From Porphyromonadaceae bacterium COT-184 OH4590 (GTDB lineage Bacteria; Bacteroidota; Bacteroidia; Bacteroidales; Paludibacteraceae): 54,118 nt of DNA. Both the position numbers and the translations under genes were made by a program. Of this stretch, positions 1 to 7,994 are shown piece after piece; positions within the stretch are counted from its first letter, which is position 1, and each line of letters opens with the position of its first letter. The notes beneath the pieces are model-generated. The model was not told the origin of the DNA. It made no database searches and saw nothing but the letters and a program-made list of their open reading frames with translations. The stretch lies in assembly GCA_000768855.1 (NCBI GenBank), contig JRAN01000079.1:1-54118 (forward strand), written 5' to 3'.

Positions 1-99
1 AAAGTGCTATTCAAAAAAGATGGAGATGCTAAAATTATCCATACTTTTGCTAATGCATCATCGCAACGGAAGTCTATATATACTTAGTTAGCAATTCCC
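1..99 (+). mobile_element. 3' end of an IS1-family insertion sequence (partial)
   Basis: Frame 2 encodes the last 29 residues of an IS1-type (InsB-like) transposase, beginning KCYSKKMEMLKL and ending at TAG 89-91. The protein is nearly identical to the C-terminus encoded at 53044-53280 on the other strand (KCYSKKIEMLKL, then HHRNGSL in both). Just after the stop, the complement of 81-99 reads GGGAATTGCTAACTAAGTA and matches the end of the right-hand copy (GGGGATTGCTAATCAAGCA), so the element end lies near 99. The rest of the element lies outside the window, so I cannot tell whether it is complete. Confidence 0.8.
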
Positions 100-776
100 A
101 GAATTAAAGTAGCCAACCAAAAACTACCTACAATTGGAACTTTCAGAACAAAAACAGTTAAAACCAACAACAACAAACTTTGAATTACAGCAATTACACC
201 AAAACCACATGTGTATCCACTTATAATTTGCCAACGCTTCATTGGAGTCATAAGCAATCGCTCAAGTGTATTCGAAAAATGCTCTCGAACAATAGACATT
301 CCACTAACAATAAAAGTGAACATAAGCACAAGTAAAGTCAAGAATACATATCCCATAGAATCAAAATAACTATCATCTGTTTTGCCATACAAATAATGAG
401 TCTCAAAACAAACAGACATTGAGCGTTCTAATTCTTTTTTTATCAATAAAATGGACTTGGTCGTTTTACTATTGTTTTCCAATACAGTTAAAGTCAAAGT
501 ATTGTTATTCATCGAAAGAACAGCATCTAATTCATTATTTTCCAAAAGATTATCAACTTCAACATTATCTAAGAGAGTAATCACATCAATATTATCAGAC
601 AAATTGCTTACCAATTGATTAGAAATATTAACAACACCAATTTTAGGGGTATAATTGCTATCTTCTAACAACAAATAAATCAAAGACATTACAAATAATG
701 GAGCCAATAGCATGAGAGCCAGTGTTCTTGGCTCATTTATCAATTGCTTCAATATACGAATAATAATGGATTTCAT
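84..776 (-). pseudogene. ABC-2 type transporter permease, C-terminus cut off by the IS1-like element
   Basis: This is a membrane subunit of an ABC exporter of the ABC-2 family. A first membrane segment lies at about residues 19-37. It is followed by an extracytoplasmic domain (about 40-140), a second segment (about 145-165) and the family signature ERLLMTPMKRWQI, then a further hydrophobic stretch from about 185. Family members usually run to about 370 residues with six segments. This frame stops at 230, and its last four residues and stop codon are supplied by the IS end at 84-99, so two or three membrane segments are missing. The ATPase gene ends 4 bp upstream of its start, so the two formed one operon. 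The product is probably non-functional unless the remainder lies beyond the IS. The truncation is seen; loss of function is inferred. Confidence 0.8.
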
Positions 777-780
777 AATA

Positions 781-1479
781 CTAATTTATTAAAAATAATT
801 CTTCGATTTTTCCATTCTGTGTATTGGCGAGCAACTTGTCTAAAGTATTGTAGGCAATCACTTTATTATTGTTTATCAAAATAGCACGGTCACATTTATG
901 TGCTTCTTCTGTTATGTGAGTACTTACAATAAGCATTTTACCTTGCTCTTTCCAAGATATGAATTGTTTCCATATAGATTGTTTCAATAAGGGGTCTATT
1001 CCAACAGTTGGTTCGTCAAGCAACATAATATCAGGATCATTTATGGAGGCAATGGCAATCGACAAGCGTTTTTTCATTCCTCCCGAAAATTTAGAAACCA
1101 ATTTGTGTTGTTCGGTTGTTAAGTTTACCAACTGTAACACTTTCTGTGACTGTTCTTCAAACATCTTGCTATCAACGCCATACAGCCCTGCAAAAAAACG
1201 AATATTGTCAATGGCTGAAAGATTTTCGTATAAAGCATCACCTTGAGGCATAAAACCTATTTTTCCCAGTATATTTAAGTTTGGCATTGGTGTACCGTTT
1301 ATAAGGATACGTCCACTATCAGCCTTGATTGCTCCAAGTATCAATCTGATAAGTGTTGTCTTTCCTGCCCCTGAAGGACCCAAAAGACAAGTGATTTCCT
1401 TATCAGGTATCTTAATAGAAATATTTTTTAAAACCACATTTCCATTAAATGATTTTGTAATATTTTCTATTGAAATCAT
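781..1479 (-). CDS. ABC transporter ATP-binding protein (partner of the truncated ABC-2 permease)
   Basis: A 232-residue nucleotide-binding subunit. It has Walker A GPSGAGKTT near residues 34-42, the Q-loop in IGFMPQG, signature SGGMKKR near 132, Walker B IMLLDEP near 151 and the switch His in IVSTHITEE. The layout resembles CcmA/YhhG-type subunits that serve ABC-2 permeases in drug, lipid or polysaccharide export; the substrate cannot be read. It starts 14 bp after the nrfH-like stop and ends 4 bp before the permease, so the three genes look co-transcribed from the promoter at 2147-2154. With its permease truncated, it may be an orphan. Confidence 0.9.
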   Translation of the reverse strand: MISIENITKSFNGNVVLKNISIKIPDKEITCLLGPSGAGKTTLIRLILGAIKADSGRILINGTPMPNLNILGKIGFMPQGDALYENLSAIDNIRFFAGLYGVDSKMFEEQSQKVLQLVNLTTEQHKLVSKFSGGMKKRLSIAIASINDPDIMLLDEPTVGIDPLLKQSIWKQFISWKEQGKMLIVSTHITEEAHKCDRAILINNNKVIAYNTLDKLLANTQNGKIEELFLIN

Positions 1480-1493
1480 ACTCTTTACCGATT

Positions 1494-2105
1494 TTATTTT
1501 TTTTGTAAATGTTTATTCAACCAATCGGGTATTGCCGATTTCGGATAAGAAAGAATGGCATTTGGCGTACCCGAAAGCGATGTCTTGCCCGCATGCGGTA
1601 CTTCCCTATGACAGTCCCAGCATGCAGTGCCATTACCTTGTTTAATATTGGATTTGCTTAACATACCGGTTTTTACAAACTCCTGATTGAGTTGCGAATG
1701 GCAACGTACACAATTCTCGTATATTACCGCCTGACTTGAAGGTATAGCCTGTATCCGTTGAGGCTCTTTTCGCATCGTAAATATATAGGAGTGGCGTAAG
1801 CCATCAATTGCTTTGAAATAATATTTGGCAAAAATGCTTGAGTGCGGTACGTGACAATCGTTGCAGTTAGCCACATTCTTGTGAGAGCTGTGTTGCCATG
1901 TGGCATAGTACGGACCCATAACATGGCAATTGGTGCAGACCGCAGGATTATCGCTCAGATAGCTGTAGGCTTTAGATGCATAGACAAGATATAGTGTAAG
2001 CCCCACAAATATCCCTCCAAATATCAGAGCTATCATCTGTAATTGTATTGTCGGGAATAGATATCCCAACATTTTTTGTAAATATTTTTTTAGTTTATTG
2101 CCCAT
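1494..2105 (-). CDS. nrfH: NrfH/NapC-family tetraheme membrane cytochrome c
   Basis: A 203-residue quinol dehydrogenase that normally takes electrons from menaquinol and passes them to the periplasmic nitrite reductase NrfA. One N-terminal membrane anchor (about residues 20-42) is followed by four CxxCH heme sites: CTNCH 57-61, CNDCH 81-85, CVRCH 132-136 and CWDCH 162-166. The first site continues as CxxCHxM, with Met63 the expected axial ligand in NrfH proteins. In most genomes nrfA follows directly, but here an ABC ATPase starts 14 bp downstream and no nrfA is in the window. Either NrfA is encoded elsewhere or this cytochrome serves another reductase. The family call is firm; the partner is unknown. 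Confidence 0.88.
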   Translation of the reverse strand: MGNKLKKYLQKMLGYLFPTIQLQMIALIFGGIFVGLTLYLVYASKAYSYLSDNPAVCTNCHVMGPYYATWQHSSHKNVANCNDCHVPHSSIFAKYYFKAIDGLRHSYIFTMRKEPQRIQAIPSSQAVIYENCVRCHSQLNQEFVKTGMLSKSNIKQGNGTACWDCHREVPHAGKTSLSGTPNAILSYPKSAIPDWLNKHLQKK

Positions 2106-2390
2106 AACAATATCAAAATTTACAAAGGTTACATACTATACACAAGCAAAGGTATAATAAAAAATGGAATTTTATATATATTTTTAACACTTTTTTTTCA
2201 AAACAAAATCAAAACAAATATTTTAAATTGATTTTCAATAAATTACAATACAATTAAAACTTATTTAAGGACACAAATAGCGGAAAGTTACCCGTTGACG
2301 TAATAAAATACAATTAATATGCCAAATACCTTTCTTATAAATAAATAGTATAAAAAAACAGTCAAGCACCAAAGATAGCACACAAAAAGA
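2106..2390. other. AT-rich intergenic region without a gene
   Basis: It holds the nrfH-like promoter at its left end and reaches the tRNA-Leu terminator at its right end. I see no conserved coding frame; the short frame at 2265-2498 only overlaps the tRNA. Confidence 0.6.
2147..2154 (-). promoter_or_regulatory. -7 promoter element for nrfH-like gene
   Basis: The minus strand reads TACCTTTG, the Bacteroidota TAnnTTTG element, about 40 bp upstream of the nrfH-like start. Confidence 0.5.
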
Positions 2391-2420
2391 CAAAAAAGGC
2401 TCTAAATTAGAGCCTTTTTG
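2391..2420 (-). terminator. Intrinsic terminator of tRNA-Leu
   Basis: AAAAGGCTCTAA and TTAGAGCCTTTT form a near-perfect hairpin directly after the tRNA 3' end, ending in a T run on the minus strand. Confidence 0.85.
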
Positions 2421-2504
2421 TACCCAGAGCCGGGATCGAACCGGCATGGAAGTGAATCCACTGGTGTTTGAGACCAGCGCGTCTACCAATTCCGCCATCT
2501 GGGC
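2421..2504 (-). tRNA. tRNA-Leu, anticodon CAA
   Basis: An 84-nt class II tRNA. The acceptor GCCCAGA pairs with TCTGGGT (one G-U pair) with discriminator A. The D-arm contains AATTGGTAGA. The anticodon stem CTGGT/ACCAG closes loop CTCAAAC, giving anticodon CAA, which reads UUG. A long variable arm (TGGATTCACTTCCA) is followed by the T-loop GGTTCGATCC. The 3' CCA is not encoded. It stands alone between its own promoter (2525-2532) and terminator. Confidence 0.96.
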
Positions 2505-2524
2505 ATTTGTTGATTAACGAAGTG

Positions 2525-2532
2525 CAAAGGTA
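2525..2532 (-). promoter_or_regulatory. -7 promoter element for tRNA-Leu
   Basis: The minus strand reads TACCTTTG about 20 bp upstream of the tRNA 5' end. Confidence 0.6.
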
Positions 2533-2575
2533 ATACTTTTTTTTAATTTGGCAAGCGAGTTATTACGTTTTTTGT

Positions 2576-2583
2576 TAATTTTG
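2576..2583 (+). promoter_or_regulatory. -7 promoter element for aroK
   Basis: TAATTTTG lies 27 bp before the ATG at 2611. Its presence inside the longer open frame from 2548 supports 2611 as the true start. Confidence 0.55.
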
Positions 2584-2610
2584 CAAAAGAATTTACTTAT
2601 ACCGAATATA

Positions 2611-3150
2611 ATGAAAGTATTTCTAATCGGGTTTATGGGTTGTGGCAAATCCACTATCGGCAAGGCGTTAGCCGAAAGGTTGAAGTTCGACTTTGTAGAT
2701 ACCGATGCTCTTATCGAGGAGCGTTTGGGTATGAAAATAGAGGAAGTGGTTGCAACCAAAGGAGAGATGTTTTTTCGACACATCGAGACCGAATTGCTTA
2801 GAGAAATAACATATCAAAAAGACGATACGGAAAGTATTATAGTGGCTTGTGGCGGTGGTATGGCTTGTTGCAATACCAATTTGCTGATGATGCTCTATGG
2901 TGGCACTACCATATACCTACAATCGTCTGAAAATGTGCTATATGACAGGCTTAAAAACGAAAAAAGCAACCGCTTTTTAATCAAAAACAAGACCGATGAC
3001 GAATTAAAAACTTATATTGCAGCTACTCTCTCCCAACGCCATAAAAGCTATTATAGCCAAGCCGATATGATTATATCCAACAATGACTCTGTTGATGATT
3101 GTATAGAAAAGCTTTTAAACAAGACGTTGTTTGCTCGATTATTTGCTTGA
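2611..3150 (+). CDS. aroK: Shikimate kinase
   Basis: Phosphorylates shikimate at the 3-hydroxyl in chorismate synthesis, in the cytoplasm. From ATG 2611 the protein has 179 residues and opens MKVFLIGFMGCGKST. Walker A is GFMGCGKST (7-15), shikimate-binding Asp residues lie in FVDTDALIEE (about 29-38), and ACGGGMA is the conserved glycine loop. A lid Arg follows in NRFLI. Length is normal for the family. An upstream start at 2548 would add 21 residues unlike the family and would lie before the promoter element, so I reject it. The 3' end overlaps the convergent lipA by 12 bp. Confidence 0.93.
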   Translation: MKVFLIGFMGCGKSTIGKALAERLKFDFVDTDALIEERLGMKIEEVVATKGEMFFRHIETELLREITYQKDDTESIIVACGGGMACCNTNLLMMLYGGTTIYLQSSENVLYDRLKNEKSNRFLIKNKTDDELKTYIAATLSQRHKSYYSQADMIISNNDSVDDCIEKLLNKTLFARLFA

Positions 3151-4002
3151 TATTCTGTTGTCTATATGGCGTTCGGCGTGATAAGACGAACGTACCAAAG
3201 GACCACTCTCCACAAAGCGAAACCCTTTTTTTAGAGCTATTTGGCGATACTCATCAAATTTTTCCGGTGTAACATATTCAATCACAGGCAGATGTTTTTT
3301 TGTCGGTTGTAGATATTGCCCAATTGTAAGTATTTTACATTCATTGGCAAGCAAATCCTCGATAGTTGCTACTATCTCTGACTCTGTTTCACCCAGACCG
3401 AGCATCATTCCACTCTTTGCCACAAAACCTCTTTGAGCAATATGTTTCAGCACGCTTAGGCTGACATCGTATTTGGCAGCACTACGCACCTTAGGGGTGA
3501 GCGACCGCACTGTCTCTATATTGTGTGCCACTACATCGGGTTTGGCTGCAAGCACAATATCCACCAACGAGGTATCTCCCTTAAAATCAGGAATAAGCAC
3601 TTCTATTTTAGATTTAGGTACTTTGCTTTGTATAGCTTTTATGCACTCTGCCCAGTGGTTTGCTCCGCCATCTTTGAGGTCGTCTCTATCAACAGATGTA
3701 ATCACTATATGTTTGATACCCAGCTCTTTGACCGAGTCGGCAAGTCGTTGCGGCTCGTCGGCATCGGGTGGGAAAGGTCTGCCTGTTTTGGTGTTGCAAA
3801 AGCCACAACTGCGTGTGCATATATCGCCGAGAATCATAAAGGTAGCCGTACCCCTACTCCAACATTCCGCCAGATTCGGGCAACGACCACTGACACAAAT
3901 AGTATTCAAGCAGTTTTTCCTAATCGACTGATTTACAATAGAATAATTCTTTTCACTACGAAAATCAATTTTCAACCATTCGGGCTTTCTCTTTATGTTC
4001 AT
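3139..4002 (-). CDS. lipA: Lipoyl synthase
   Basis: A radical-SAM enzyme that inserts two sulfurs into protein-bound octanoyl groups to make lipoyl cofactor. The auxiliary cluster motif CVSGRCPNLAEC (C-x4-C-x5-C) lies near residues 36-47. The SAM cluster motif CTRSCGFC (CxxxCxxC) follows near 63-70. The conserved RSSYHA serine motif is near the C-terminus. From ATG 4002 the protein has 287 residues, the usual size; the longer frame to 4041 would add 13 atypical residues. No lipB is adjacent. Its promoter (4039-4046) lies back to back with that of the PAP2 gene. Confidence 0.95.
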   Translation of the reverse strand: MNIKRKPEWLKIDFRSEKNYSIVNQSIRKNCLNTICVSGRCPNLAECWSRGTATFMILGDICTRSCGFCNTKTGRPFPPDADEPQRLADSVKELGIKHIVITSVDRDDLKDGGANHWAECIKAIQSKVPKSKIEVLIPDFKGDTSLVDIVLAAKPDVVAHNIETVRSLTPKVRSAAKYDVSLSVLKHIAQRGFVAKSGMMLGLGETESEIVATIEDLLANECKILTIGQYLQPTKKHLPVIEYVTPEKFDEYRQIALKKGFRFVESGPLVRSSYHAERHIDNRISSK

Positions 4003-4038
4003 CTCTATATATAATTTATTAATTTTTTTTACGAAGTG

Positions 4039-4046
4039 CAAAAGTA
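4039..4046 (-). promoter_or_regulatory. -7 promoter element for lipA
   Basis: The minus strand reads TACTTTTG about 37 bp upstream of the lipA start. Confidence 0.5.
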
Positions 4047-4069
4047 ATATTTTTCGCTGTAAAAATGTG

Positions 4070-4099
4070 TTGTGTTGTCGGAAGTTTATATTAACTTTG
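4070..4099 (+). promoter_or_regulatory. Promoter of the PAP2 gene
   Basis: TTG at 4070-4072 is followed after 19 bp by TAACTTTG at 4092-4099, close to the Bacteroidota -33/-7 consensus. The ATG lies 38 bp downstream. Confidence 0.6.
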
Positions 4100-4136
4100 C
4101 GGTTTACGACTATTAAAAAAATAATTAAATAACGAA

Positions 4137-4799
4137 ATGCTTCAAAGACTTATAGATTTAGATAAAACCATTTTGCTTGCAGTACAAAAATGGCATACCC
4201 CGTTTTGGGACGATTTTATGTATATTTTTTCGGGGCAAAAAATATGGCTGCTTACCGCTGCAACAATCATATTTGTGATAATCAAAAATTACAAAAAGGA
4301 ATCGTGGATTATACTACTCACAATTGTGGTATTGATGACGCTTTCAGACCAAATATCGTCAGGATTTATAAAACCTCTGGCAGAACGTTTACGTCCCACA
4401 TACGAACCCTCTCTAAAAGGGCTGCTCAGCATAGTACACAACAATCGTGCCAGTGGATATAGTTTTGTATCGTCTCACGCAGCCAACTCTTTTGCTTTTG
4501 CATCGTTTTCGGCTCTGCTTTTTAGACATAGACTATATAGTTGGGTTATAATAGCTTGGTCTTTGGTTACGGGCTTTTCTCGCGTTTACCTTGGGGTACA
4601 TTATCCATTTGATGTGCTTTGTGGCACAATGGTGGGTATAGGCGTAGGTTGTTTCGTTTATTGGAGTTTAAAGAAAATCAAACCCAAAGTCCTCGAAATT
4701 TCAATCAATCAAAAAGATATCAACATTATCATTGCTATTTTAGGCGTTACTCTCATATCTATGACGATATGGCACAATAGCCTGATAATATTGGGATAG
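4137..4799 (+). CDS. PAP2-family membrane phosphatase
   Basis: A 220-residue integral membrane protein of the phosphatidic acid phosphatase type 2 superfamily. All three catalytic motifs are present: KPLAERLRP (near 81-89), SSHAANS (near 115-121) and SRVYLGVHYPFDV (near 150-162), separated by hydrophobic helices. Such enzymes recycle undecaprenyl diphosphate or dephosphorylate lipid A or phosphatidylglycerol phosphate; the substrate is not readable here. It is a single gene, divergent from lipA and convergent with the TonB receptor. Confidence 0.88.
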   Translation: MLQRLIDLDKTILLAVQKWHTPFWDDFMYIFSGQKIWLLTAATIIFVIIKNYKKESWIILLTIVVLMTLSDQISSGFIKPLAERLRPTYEPSLKGLLSIVHNNRASGYSFVSSHAANSFAFASFSALLFRHRLYSWVIIAWSLVTGFSRVYLGVHYPFDVLCGTMVGIGVGCFVYWSLKKIKPKVLEISINQKDINIIIAILGVTLISMTIWHNSLIILG

Positions 4800-4827
4800 A
4801 TAAGCTAAAAAAATGATTCAAAAAAAA

Positions 4828-4862
4828 TGGATATTCGCCAAAGAATACCCACTTTTTAAAGT
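4828..4862 (+). terminator. Possible terminator after the PAP2 gene
   Basis: GGATATTC and GAATACCC form an imperfect 8-bp stem (one mismatch) followed by a short T run. Confidence 0.4.
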
Positions 4863-4881
4863 TTATTACAAATATTATCTC

Positions 4882-7140
4882 TTAAAAATCTATCTTTATA
4901 CCACCATGTACATTAAAGCCTGCTTGAGCATAAAACCAAGGGGTGGCGTTGAGTTTGGTTGGATTGTAGTGTCGGGGGGCGCCTTTGTTGAAGGTAAAAC
5001 TGTTGTAAGCACCGCCATTAGAGACATATAGCGAGTTTAGTAGATTATTTACCTGCAACAAAAATGTGATGTTTTTTGCCAACCTGCCTACATCTATCGA
5101 GTAGCTAAGCACAAGGTTGGTAACACTGTATGTCGGGATGCTTGCATCATTATTTTTGAGATTGCTAAGATACTGTTTGCCAACAAACAGCGTTTGGATA
5201 TTAGCACCAAAACCTTTGTAATCAATGTTGAAATTGCTACCGCCTGTTACAGAGGGTGAAAACGATATATCGGTAGTACCGATATTGACCTCCAAATTAT
5301 AAGCCCATTCGGTGTTGTTGGTGGCGGGGTCGTACTCATATACGTCGAACCAGTCGGTAAAGTTCAATATCTTGTTGCTGCTCAGAGTAATATTGGCTTC
5401 CCAACGCAACCAGTCGAAAATCTGCACTCCGCCGACAAGTTCTATTCCTGTACGGAAACTCTTTTCAACATTTTTTGTAAGATAAGCTCCTGTATCAGAA
5501 TATTTTCCCGTTAGCACAAGCTGATTTTTGTAGTTCATATAATATAAATTTGCTCCGACACTAAAACGCTTGCGAACAAGGTTATATCCAAGTTCGTAAT
5601 CGAAAAGCCGTTCGGGTAATGGTATGTCATTTGCTCCTGCCTCTGTGAAGTTGCTACGCGAGGGTTCGCGATTGGCAATAGCAAAGGTAAAATAGGCGTT
5701 GTGTCCGTTGTCGGAGTAGGCTATGCCTGCCTTGGGGTTAAAAAAGTTGTACTCACGGCTGACATTAAGCTCTTGCAGGTCCTCATCATTGATACCCGAT
5801 ATGGTGTAGTCGATATGGCGATATTGCAGGTCGCCCGAAAGTGTAAGAACGCGATTGGGGCGATAAGAGGCTTTAAGATAGATGTTGCCGTCAGTCTTTT
5901 TCCCTACGCTGCGATAATATTCAAAATCCTTTGCGGGCAAAGGGTAGTTTTTGGCAAATATCACATTACCGAAGTGGTCGCCGGAGTAGTGGTTGAGACC
6001 TCCGCCCAGATATACCTCAAAGCCATTGTGAACATAGTTTAACGACCAAACGCCTCCAAAGAAAGTGTTATCAAGATTTTTGCGGCGAACGATGTCGGTT
6101 CGTTTCATTACCACCGAATTGATGTGGTCAATAGTGTCAGGCAGGTTGTACGACTTCACTTTTGCGTTATCTTTGAACTGCTCGTAGTAACCGAACCCAC
6201 CTGTATAGTGCAGTGCTGCACTAAGCGACAGACGGCTGTTGAAAAAATGTGAAAAGTGGAGCTGCGCGTGGTTCTGTGCATAATTGTCGGTTTGGTTGTC
6301 GTAATATCCTACGATGTTGCCGTTGCTGTCGTAGTCGGCACCTGCAGGATTGAACCTCCTGTTCGAGGCAAGTTGTTCGGTACTTACGCCGTCCCATGCC
6401 ATATAGGTCTTCTCTTTACCACCAAATAGCAGCAGTTTTACCATACTATTCTCCCCGAAATAGGATAACGAGGCACTATACGAGTATAGGTCGCTAAAGG
6501 CACGTTCGAGATAACCGTCGGAGTTTACTTTCGAGAATTTGGCATCGAAAGCAAATCCCGATGGAAGTATGCCTGTACTGGCTTTCACCAACTCTCTGAA
6601 AGTGTTGTACATACCGCCATTAAAGCCAATTGTGGCATAAGGCTTTAGGCCGATGCCGTCGGTCTGCATATTGACACTCGCACCAAAAGCCGATGAGCCA
6701 TTGGTAGATGTACCTACACCACGCTGTACCTGTACACTCTGCAAGCTCGATGCAAAGTCGGTCATATTTACCCAAAACACGGTTTGACTCTCGGAGTCGT
6801 TGAGCGGTATTCCGTTGACAGTCATATTGATTCGAGTATGGTCTGTACCACGAATACGAAAATAGGTATAGCCCACACCAAGACCGTCATCTGAGGTAGA
6901 GACCAATGAAGGAGTGTTGGAGAGCAGAAACGGTAGGTTTTGTCCAAAATTATGCTCCGATAGCTTTTGGCTACTGATGTTTTTGGTCGATAGATTGTTG
7001 CTGTTGGGGTTGCGAGTCGATACCACCGACACCTCTTCGAGTGCTTGAGTGGATATTGTATCGTTATCGCCGATGTTGTTTGCCGACATTTGATTGAGGG
7101 ATAATGCCATAAAACCCATTAAGAATAATTTTTTACACAT
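4882..7140 (-). CDS. TonB-dependent outer-membrane receptor, probably for thiamin
   Basis: A 22-stranded-barrel type receptor that imports a ligand across the outer membrane using TonB energy. From ATG 7140 it has 752 residues. It has a signal peptide (MCKKLFLMGFMALSLNQMSA), a TonB-box-like EEVSVVSTR near residue 35, a plug domain with RIRGTDHTRINMTVNGIPLN, and a barrel ending in Phe (GGIKIDF). The open frame extends to an upstream ATG at 7185, but that ATG lies in the riboswitch expression platform and would put a non-signal stretch first, so I chose 7140. The TPP riboswitch directly upstream identifies thiamin or a derivative as the likely ligand. That is inference from regulation, as the protein alone does not show specificity. 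Confidence 0.9.
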   Translation of the reverse strand: MCKKLFLMGFMALSLNQMSANNIGDNDTISTQALEEVSVVSTRNPNSNNLSTKNISSQKLSEHNFGQNLPFLLSNTPSLVSTSDDGLGVGYTYFRIRGTDHTRINMTVNGIPLNDSESQTVFWVNMTDFASSLQSVQVQRGVGTSTNGSSAFGASVNMQTDGIGLKPYATIGFNGGMYNTFRELVKASTGILPSGFAFDAKFSKVNSDGYLERAFSDLYSYSASLSYFGENSMVKLLLFGGKEKTYMAWDGVSTEQLASNRRFNPAGADYDSNGNIVGYYDNQTDNYAQNHAQLHFSHFFNSRLSLSAALHYTGGFGYYEQFKDNAKVKSYNLPDTIDHINSVVMKRTDIVRRKNLDNTFFGGVWSLNYVHNGFEVYLGGGLNHYSGDHFGNVIFAKNYPLPAKDFEYYRSVGKKTDGNIYLKASYRPNRVLTLSGDLQYRHIDYTISGINDEDLQELNVSREYNFFNPKAGIAYSDNGHNAYFTFAIANREPSRSNFTEAGANDIPLPERLFDYELGYNLVRKRFSVGANLYYMNYKNQLVLTGKYSDTGAYLTKNVEKSFRTGIELVGGVQIFDWLRWEANITLSSNKILNFTDWFDVYEYDPATNNTEWAYNLEVNIGTTDISFSPSVTGGSNFNIDYKGFGANIQTLFVGKQYLSNLKNNDASIPTYSVTNLVLSYSIDVGRLAKNITFLLQVNNLLNSLYVSNGGAYNSFTFNKGAPRHYNPTKLNATPWFYAQAGFNVHGGIKIDF

Positions 7141-7169
7141 AATTGGCGTATTTTTTATTAACAATAAGC

Positions 7170-7270
7170 CACATACTAAGGGCATAAAAATCGGACGGCA
7201 AACACTTCCCTTAGCAGCATTACCTGCCCAGGTTCTAAGGGTATAATCTCAGCCGAAGCACCCCCTAAAT
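7170..7270 (-). promoter_or_regulatory. TPP (thiamin pyrophosphate) riboswitch with anti-aptamer element
   Basis: Read on the minus strand, the conserved TPP aptamer blocks occur in order: GGGGGTGC, GGCTGAGATTATACCC, GAACCTG, GGTAATGCTGC, AAGGGAAGTG (about 7268 down to 7203). CCCTTAG at 7176-7182 can pair with CTAAGGG at 7208-7214 inside the aptamer, giving a mutually exclusive hairpin before the start codon. The promoter TACCTTTG lies just upstream at 7282-7289. Family knowledge: TPP binding normally represses the downstream gene. Confidence 0.93.
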
Positions 7271-7281
7271 ATGATGGACTG

Positions 7282-7289
7282 CAAAGGTA
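7282..7289 (-). promoter_or_regulatory. -7 promoter element for riboswitch and TonB receptor
   Basis: The minus strand reads TACCTTTG. Transcription would start about 7275, immediately before the aptamer. Confidence 0.6.
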
Positions 7290-7398
7290 ATAAAAAAGTT
7301 TGAATTTTGGGAATAATAATGATATAAGATTTACGTAGATACAAAGAATAAAAATTTTATTTCATTTTTTTGTCTTTCGCAATTAAAAATTTATTTCG

Positions 7399-7406
7399 TA
7401 TCTTTG
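7399..7406 (+). promoter_or_regulatory. -7 promoter element for the SpoU methylase gene
   Basis: TATCTTTG lies 17 bp before the ATG at 7424, so the 5' leader would be only about 10 nt. Confidence 0.55.
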
Positions 7407-7423
7407 CCATCTGATTAAAAGTA

Positions 7424-7954
7424 ATGAATAAAAAATTAAACACGGAAGAGATTGTCAGAGTTTCTGTCGGCGAGTTTCAGGAATTGCCCAAAATACCATT
7501 GGTAGTGATATTAGACAATGTTCGCAGTATGCAAAATATAGGTTCCGTATTTCGTACAGCAGACGCCTTTTGTCTCGAAAAAGTGGTATTATGTGGTATA
7601 ACCGCCACTCCACCGAATAACGAAATACACAAATCGGCTTTGGGTGCTGAGTTTTCTGTAAAATGGGAATATTACAAACATGCCAAAGAATCTGTACTAA
7701 AGCTAAAAGAATCAGGATATTGTGCCATATCTATAGAGCAGACACAAAATAGCATACCTTTAAACTATTTTGAAATAGATAAATCTAAAAGATACGCTAT
7801 TGTGCTGGGAAATGAAGTTTTCGGGGTAGAACAAGATACCATAGATGCTTGCGACCACAGCATAGAGATACCTCAGTTTGGTACAAAACACTCTTTGAAT
7901 GTTAGTGTCGCGGGAAGTATTGTAATTTGGGATTTTTTTAATAAACTGCGGTAA
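7424..7954 (+). CDS. SpoU/TrmH-family RNA 2'-O-methyltransferase
   Basis: A 176-residue SPOUT enzyme that methylates a ribose in tRNA or rRNA with SAM. The three SpoU motifs are clear: NVRSMQNIGSVFRTADA (about 32-48), VLGNEVFGV (about 127-135) and IPQFGTKHSLNVSVAGSI (about 149-166), which form the trefoil knot. It has no N-terminal RNA-binding extension, so it resembles short TrmH/TrmL proteins. The exact nucleotide target cannot be assigned. Confidence 0.9.
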   Translation: MNKKLNTEEIVRVSVGEFQELPKIPLVVILDNVRSMQNIGSVFRTADAFCLEKVVLCGITATPPNNEIHKSALGAEFSVKWEYYKHAKESVLKLKESGYCAISIEQTQNSIPLNYFEIDKSKRYAIVLGNEVFGVEQDTIDACDHSIEIPQFGTKHSLNVSVAGSIVIWDFFNKLR

Positions 7955-7994
7955 TAAAAAATATTGTAAATGGATAACTGTATATTAAAAACTT

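Noticed and set aside
2265-2498. Minus-strand open frame covering tRNA-Leu
   Set aside because: Most of it is the tRNA gene and its terminator; the translated product is an artefact.
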